This document shows positions 58,301-64,000 of a stretch of 64,000 nucleotides of DNA, one piece after another. The notes beneath the pieces are model-generated. The model made no database searches, was not told the DNA's origin, and worked only from the letters and a program-made list of their open reading frames with translations. Each line of letters opens with the position of its first letter. The stretch's first letter is position 1. A program made the position numbers and the translations under genes. This stretch comes from Coniochaeta sp. PMI_546 (taxonomy: Eukaryota > Ascomycota > Sordariomycetes > Coniochaetales > Coniochaetaceae): positions 682,001-746,000 of the forward strand of contig MU271152.1 in NCBI GenBank assembly GCA_021432605.1, written 5' to 3'.

Positions 58301-61300
58301 TTCGCCGCTGATGATCCAGGTAGGCCTTGAAAACAGGATCCGAGTTTGCCGTTCAGGGACGACCAGACCAACGAGCGGCGCCACCGAGTACCAGGCGGCT
58401 TCGCACAACACCGGTCCCTCCTGCGCGATGCGAGAATTGCGTTTAGCCTATTTGAGCCCTGTGATAGTGCTTTGCAAGATGACAGATAAGAGATCGGACA
58501 GGCAGGGAAGACGATAGCTGCGCAAACCTGTCATACTTAGCGATGATATCATGAGAGTTAGCTCACAAGAGCGGGCAGAGAGATTCTGTCCTGTTACAGA
58601 TATCTGAAGATACCGCAATGTCGCAGCCACGGTTCTACCAAAGTCACGGCTGTAAAGTATCCGGAGCGGGAAGAAGTTGCAGATCACGGGCAACGAACAA
58701 CGCACTTGTTAAAGTTTTGCCTGCCAAGTACAATTGCAGTCCTTCTTCGCGGAGCTGAACTTGTCCGGGCGAGCCTGATGCTGGTCATCGATGCCCCCCA
58801 ACTTGTCCAGGCTGATGGAATCTGGTGGTGGGACTGGGGTACCCTGTAATATGTCGCATCGATCCCAGCACCTGTTGCGAGGACTCCAAAAGTTGCAGTG
58901 ACTATCAACGACCGTCTCACATGGCTTGTAATGTGGGAAAGGTCTGCAATATCGCGTCCAGATTCTCAACAACGCAGTTTGAACTTTCCTTTCCCTTTCT
59001 GGTACGCGGGACAGAGAGCGGAAGCATGAACCGGGTAAGTAGACTTCGGGCGGCAGAGATGGGTCAGCAATGGACGTAGGGCTGGTTTAGTTTGTCGTGC
59101 TTTCACCGGTGTCAGAAGAACTGTGCGCAGGGCATATACAATGCCCTTGATATAGACGGTTATGAGGTTGACAAAAGGACCATCATCATGGACTCGTGAA
59201 GGGTAGGACAAACACGCTTCCATTGGTCCACCCGACACGCTTGAGTGTATTGGTGTACTTCCCCGAAGCTAGCGTTCAATGGGCCAGATCTTCAGGACGA
59301 AGGCATCGATCCGCTATGATGACATCAGTTTGATGTTGGCCGTTGCGATGATCTGGCGTTGCCTTGTCAAAAGCTCGGCAGCAAAGAACCGGCCTTGATG
59401 AGAAGGAGGTGTAGTCTGATACGAAAGCATCGATAGATCCATGACCTCGCGACGATTGCTGCACCGAAGCTGGCACAGTCCACCACGGCATTGGAGGCTT
59501 GCCGAAGATGACTTGGCGACCGAACTCTACCGCGATTGACGGTGGGTTTGATCGTTGGCAGCAACGAACGAGGTACGTCAATCGGAGGTGGCATCAACAG
59601 TCCAATACAGGCGAGAGTGAGGATGCCCCGGATATTGGGTGACGCGCAAGGGTGTCAAAGCACACGCAGAGCGGCAGAGCTACAGGGTGTGACTTTGGAC
59701 TATAGAAGCTGAAGTGTTACGTGTTAACAATCATGTATTCCGCTCTTATTCCGCAACGGCGTAGCTTTAAGCTAATGCCCTAACGAGCTGTATTGGACAT
59801 GGTCAGCTCGGCCCAGGAAGACACCGCATGGTTTTTCGAGATGCCTTGTCCCTGCGACGGTTATGTGATGAGTTACGGCGATCATGTGGCGAAGATGGGG
59901 CTTTATCTGTCGAGACCTCTTCAGTTAAGCGAGTGGACGTGGGCCGTGAATTTCCCGGTCGAGCTTCGCCAGGACGTTCAAGACTGTCTCGAGCCCGGAA
60001 ATGCATGACTCTGCTGGAGATTTCCAGGACAGCGCTACCGATATGGCGGGACTGAAAAAGCCTTCCCTGGTCCGACGGCTGCGAGTCAGAAACGGCTTGG
60101 GCGGAGTTTAGAACGGAGTTGCACTGTGGATTGAGACTGAGACCTGAGACACAGAAGAGATTCAGAGGGCGATGGAGCATCAACCATAGTGCAGATCACG
60201 GTCGCGTGTGATTGATGCCGAGCCGACGGGTTGATGCGAGAGAGATTTTTCCAGCTACCTACCTGATATAGTCCTTAAACCTGCGTTCACAAGAAGACAG
60301 GAGGGAAAAAGGGCCAGAATTGTGATAATCTCACGGAATCAAGATGCAAGACATGTCAAAAGCATCGCCCAGGCCACGGTGCCAGTGTGTGTTGCAAGGA
60401 TCAGGCAGGGACAGCCGCGGGTGTCTTAAGCCAGTCGGAAGCTCTGGCAAGCAATCTGGAACGGAAGAGTCCCGATGCACGCATGTACGTACCTCGACAC
60501 GTGTTTGCAGTCTTCGGATGCCAGATCGGGAACCGGCACGCGGAACACTTTGAGCCCTTTTCGAACGACTTTTTCGGCCGTCTTTGTTCGCCCCTTCCTA
60601 TTCTGTCATTGTACGTGACTGGCATGGGCTAATAAGGTACCCAGCCAGCCAGCCCACCTCTCACAGTGTTAACGGTGGTCTACAGTAAGGTACCTACACT
60701 AAGGTAAGTCCATCTCTCTTGCGCTAAGGCAGCACCAACTCCGCTTCAGCAAAAGCTCCATGATGGCAGGCCACATCCTGTTGCCGCAAAACAAGGTGGT
60801 GATTGTGAATACTTTTGATGCTGGAGCGAGCTGACCGCCTTGACCGCCTTGGCAGGCTTGCGTCGAAAGATAAAAATAAGACATACCAGCTTCAAATGTC
60901 CACTGAAGAATGCACGCCGTCCCACATCGCATCCAAGCATACGCGTGTGCTGCCAATAGTCACAGCCACTAGCGATTGCACAGTTGTTCCGCGGTTGTCG
61001 AGGCAGGAGCGGCGATTACATCATAGGATGCTCAGATATCCTCTTACTCTCCTCTTCTTTCCTGGACTGTTGCTTCACCATCAAGCAGCCGAACCGCTGC
61101 CTCCTCCGCTTTGTCGAAGACTAGGTACCTTCCATTATTACTACTGCACAGTAAGGTACCTTGGGCAGTCTAAGGTAGTCGATTGTAAAGCTGAGGGTGG
61201 AGTGCAGACTGATGAAAGTGTAAAATGTGGGGTTGCCAGGCCTACCTTACTAGCACTAGGTAAGGTAGGTACCGCAGTACCTCTCCGCTCCGGCCGTTGA

Positions 61301-64000
61301 ATCGACATTGCAGGGTGCTTGCTCTGGAACCGGCATGTGGATATTTTATTGATCTCGTCATAAAACACGATCCTAGCTCAGGCTTAGTGTACGTGTGAGC
61401 GCGCCGGCAGAGGTGCAACCAAGATTTGAATGTGGCCCGCCATAGATTACCTCGTTGGAAACCATGGATTTGCGGTCCAACTACCTGTAGACTTACAGAT
61501 CCTCCCTATGCGGGTTGTCTGGGGTGAGAGGTAACATTTGGAGTGGCCACGCAATACCACGCATGGCATGCTCGTCTCCATCGCCACAACTTGAATGGGC
61601 ATCGATGCTGGACCTTAGTTCACTCGATGAGCATGTCGAATCATCCTCCCGAATTTGGGGTGATGATGCACGCATCTCTGCTGGTGCATTCCGGATTGGG
61701 CGCCTCATCCCAGCAGCGACTGAAGTGAATAAGCCGTTTGTCATGGCATATTAACGCAGGCGTCGTTGCAATTACCTTACAGCCCCGACAGGCGGCGAAG
61801 GTCTCAAGCCACGAGGAACGGCACGATGAGCGCTGAAACGTGGCCGCTAACTTACTCCCAACCCCGGTCCGTCACTTTCGTCCAGGTTCAATCAAGTCTC
61901 TCGGAAATCCAACTTGATTCTGATCGTCGTCAAAAAAATGGCTCCCGCCGGTTGATGAGCGTCCACTTCCCGGTGTCAGCGGTCTCAATGCGCCAGCTTT
62001 TGAAAATGCAATGTTCGCTCATGCGTTGCACTGACCCTCTGTGGAAGGTTCCTCCGACATTCCAATGACAATCATCGACATGGATGCTTGTGGCTTCTAG
62101 AATACGGTCATCTTCGATGAGTCCTTTGAGCATTGACGCACGTCCGCGTCCGAGAGCGCTGATCGACTTTCTACTATTCGTACACTAGGCTCTTCACATA
62201 TCCTATACGTTATCACAACAAGTGTTGCTTACCACAGGCTCGATCATCGTCTCGAACGCTAAGTCACCAAACATACCTTATATATCTATACCACAATAGC
62301 GACAAAGAAACCGTGCTTTCCTTTTGGAGGTACCAAATATTTGCTCGAAATATCCATTTGGCCAAACGATAGCGGGCGTTGGCTCTTTTGTGTGCGCGTA
62401 AGGGCGAGACGAGCGGAATCAGATCAACTGCCGCTGACGCATTAGCAACTGGCATCACACTGTTCCTGAAAATCTAAGGAATTGCCATGTGGCTGCACGA
62501 GCATGAGGCATTGATGCACAAAACTTGGGATGTGACCTGGACGTTGTGCGATGGCGTCAGCAAAGTCAACGCAGGCATGGCTAGAGGCTGCTCTAGCGCT
62601 AGACGATCTGACCTGTCCATCTCATCCTGAACCTGTCATGGGACGCCATGGCATGAACCTGCTTCCATGACGATCTTCTGGAAGACTAACCGTTCAGGCG
62701 AGGATATGTTTTTGATGATCGCACATGTGTCCTGTCATGCACTTGTCTGTTGTCCTCGAGTCAAAGGGAGTCAAAGGTAGCATTGCGTTGACAGACCTTC
62801 CCTACCCTGCCTCTCTTGCACCACCCCTGCACCGGTTCGAATTCATCTGATGAAGAAACCAGGGTGCCCGCTTGTCAAAGACGCCTGGGCCAATCCTGGT
62901 GGCTGCCAAGATCAAACGCTCGGAGTGCCGTTTCCGCTGAGATGTACGGTAAGGTAAGGTAATAAGAGCCACTGCAACAGCTCCAGCAACAACTCCTCCT
63001 GTGTACCAAGAAGCGCGCTAAGTTTCTCTCGCGTTATTATGTCAGAGCACGTCCTGGCCGACGTCGCACAACAAACGGGCTTAGCGGCGCCTGACCGTTG
63101 GTCGAAATAACGGCAATGGCCTGATTTCCCTTGACAGAACCAACAGGGTTAAGTGTGAGGCAAGCAACCTAGCTTCTAGCGATTTGGCGAACGGTCATTG
63201 AGTCGAAGCTACCACGGCCTGTACAAGCCGTTAGGTCTATCCCCTGTCACTCAACCCCTGTCATGGCTCGAATTGGAAACCTTGTCATGGCGCCGGCGCG
63301 CCGCTGCAGCAGCTCAGGACCGCCCCTCACGCATGGGCGTCGCCCTGGCCTGGCAGTGGATGCACCATTAGCCACACATCCGGTACATTTAGCCAGAGAT
63401 CCACACAAGACATGGTCAAGTACCTTCTACTTGGCCATCCTCGAAGCCTCCGAACAAGCGAAGCTCGTCTCGCCTCTGTCCATCCCGCATGCAAGCAACA
63501 GATTATTGAATTTCCCTGGACAACATTGTACATCGCTGCTGAGACGGCAGGACAGACAGGGTTCTCGCATCACTCGAGCGTGGGGAGCTCTCTGAACGAC
63601 AGACATGCACCTGCTTGTTACCATACAGCAGTCTGGAGCCATCAAGTTGGACCCTGGTATGCCAGTGTCAGGGCGGTCAATGGAGCCGAACACCCCTGCT
63701 CTACCTGTTAGCACGGAAGACACCCTTGATTCAAGCACAAAAGCGACGTCTTGACAACAAAGGCTAGGCCCAGGTAACATCAGACATCATCCTCGTCGTC
63801 AATCATAACGGTCTTGTCTACCTTCTGTTATTACTGCCCACCTCCACTGAGCTCGCCGTTGGCTCCTAGTGGACGGCGCGTGTCCTCGATCACACCTAAG
63901 TTGCAGCTTAGCACGCCGCTTCACCTATATCTCCACCATCGTCCCAGCCCATTTCGTCCCATCCCGTCCTCATTCCTCTTACCGGTTCCAGAAGATCTTT
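52342..64000. other. 11.7-kb region without recognisable genes
   Basis: No frame in this stretch shows a known domain, and none longer than about 160 codons exists. The longest (53242-53664 and 53679-54167 forward, 53624-54064 reverse) have random-looking composition, and I found no splice joints that extend them into a protein I know. The sequence does not look strongly AT-rich and shows no obvious long repeat, reverse transcriptase or transposase. Short GGTACC-type palindromes cluster at 60.63-61.28 kb, and a GGTAAGGTAAGGTAA run lies at 62.95 kb. It may hold small species-specific genes, non-coding RNAs or decayed sequence. Confidence 0.55.
60631..61280. repeat. Cluster of AAGGTACCTT-like palindromes
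   Basis: At least seven copies of variants of TAAGGTACCT or TAAGGTAGGTACC occur within 650 bp: near 60634, 60685, 60700, 61122, 61152 (a perfect AAGGTACCTT at 61153-61162), 61171 and 61241-61280. Single copies occur elsewhere in the window (17901, 22145, 27640). Confidence 0.7.

Noticed and set aside
61400-61490. tRNA-like B-box (TTCAAATC on the reverse strand)
   Set aside because: The acceptor and T stems do not pair over their full length.
62825-62850. GGTTCGAATTC resembling a T loop
   Set aside because: No flanking T stem or acceptor stem could be formed.
52342-64000. Decayed transposon or subtelomere
   Set aside because: No TTAGGG array, no terminal repeats, and no transposase or reverse transcriptase motifs were seen; the idea remains open but unsupported.

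Overview
The window is nuclear DNA of a filamentous ascomycete (Pezizomycotina, probably Sordariomycetes; genus not assignable from the sequence alone). The support is short introns (about 47-118 bp) with GTATGT/GTAAGT-type donors and CTGAC/CTAAC-like branch sites, compact genes on both strands, and fungal-type proteins such as Pex20, Kar5, a two-domain glyoxalase I, an AA9 lytic polysaccharide monooxygenase and a fungal 3-carboxymuconate cyclase. I reconstructed 20 protein-coding genes by joining frames at splice sites that restore conserved motifs, plus one intron-containing tRNA-His.

Left part (1-29 kb), mostly conserved housekeeping: a full-size ABC-A transporter; a secreted type-B carboxylesterase; peroxin Pex20 (reverse) divergent from coatomer/nuclear-pore Sec13; a long disordered nuclear-type protein; an ADH6/cinnamyl-alcohol-type dehydrogenase divergent from glyoxalase I; D-3-phosphoglycerate dehydrogenase; a CNNM/Mam3-like membrane protein; karyogamy protein Kar5; and mitochondrial ribosomal protein uL6m.

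Middle part (29-47 kb): a Met22/Hal2 3',5'-bisphosphate nucleotidase; a divergent pair formed by a carboxymuconate-cyclase-type lactonase and a catechol/hydroxyquinol-type intradiol dioxygenase (a small aromatic-degradation unit); tRNA-His(GTG); a disordered protein carrying a long Arg-Asp dipeptide repeat; GPI mannosyltransferase Gpi18; a four-helix fungal membrane protein; and a YTHDC1-like YTH-domain (m6A reader) protein split over four exons.

Right part (47-64 kb) changes character. Two secreted plant-cell-wall enzymes (an AA9 LPMO and a pectin methylesterase), each with a plausible TATA box, sit at the edge of an 11.7-kb stretch (52.3-64 kb) in which I find no recognisable gene. Its base composition does not look strongly AT-rich, so it does not resemble a typical heavily RIP-mutated block.

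The points most worth a second look are: a 155-codon acidic reading frame continuing in frame past the Pex20 stop; weak-first/strong-second start-codon pairs in three metabolic genes that would give organelle-directed and cytosolic forms; the aromatic-degradation gene pair whose two enzymes do not belong to the same textbook branch; the 11.7-kb empty region with clustered GGTACC-type palindromes; and the in-frame 6-bp tandem repeat. No CRISPR arrays, intact mobile elements or rRNA genes were seen.
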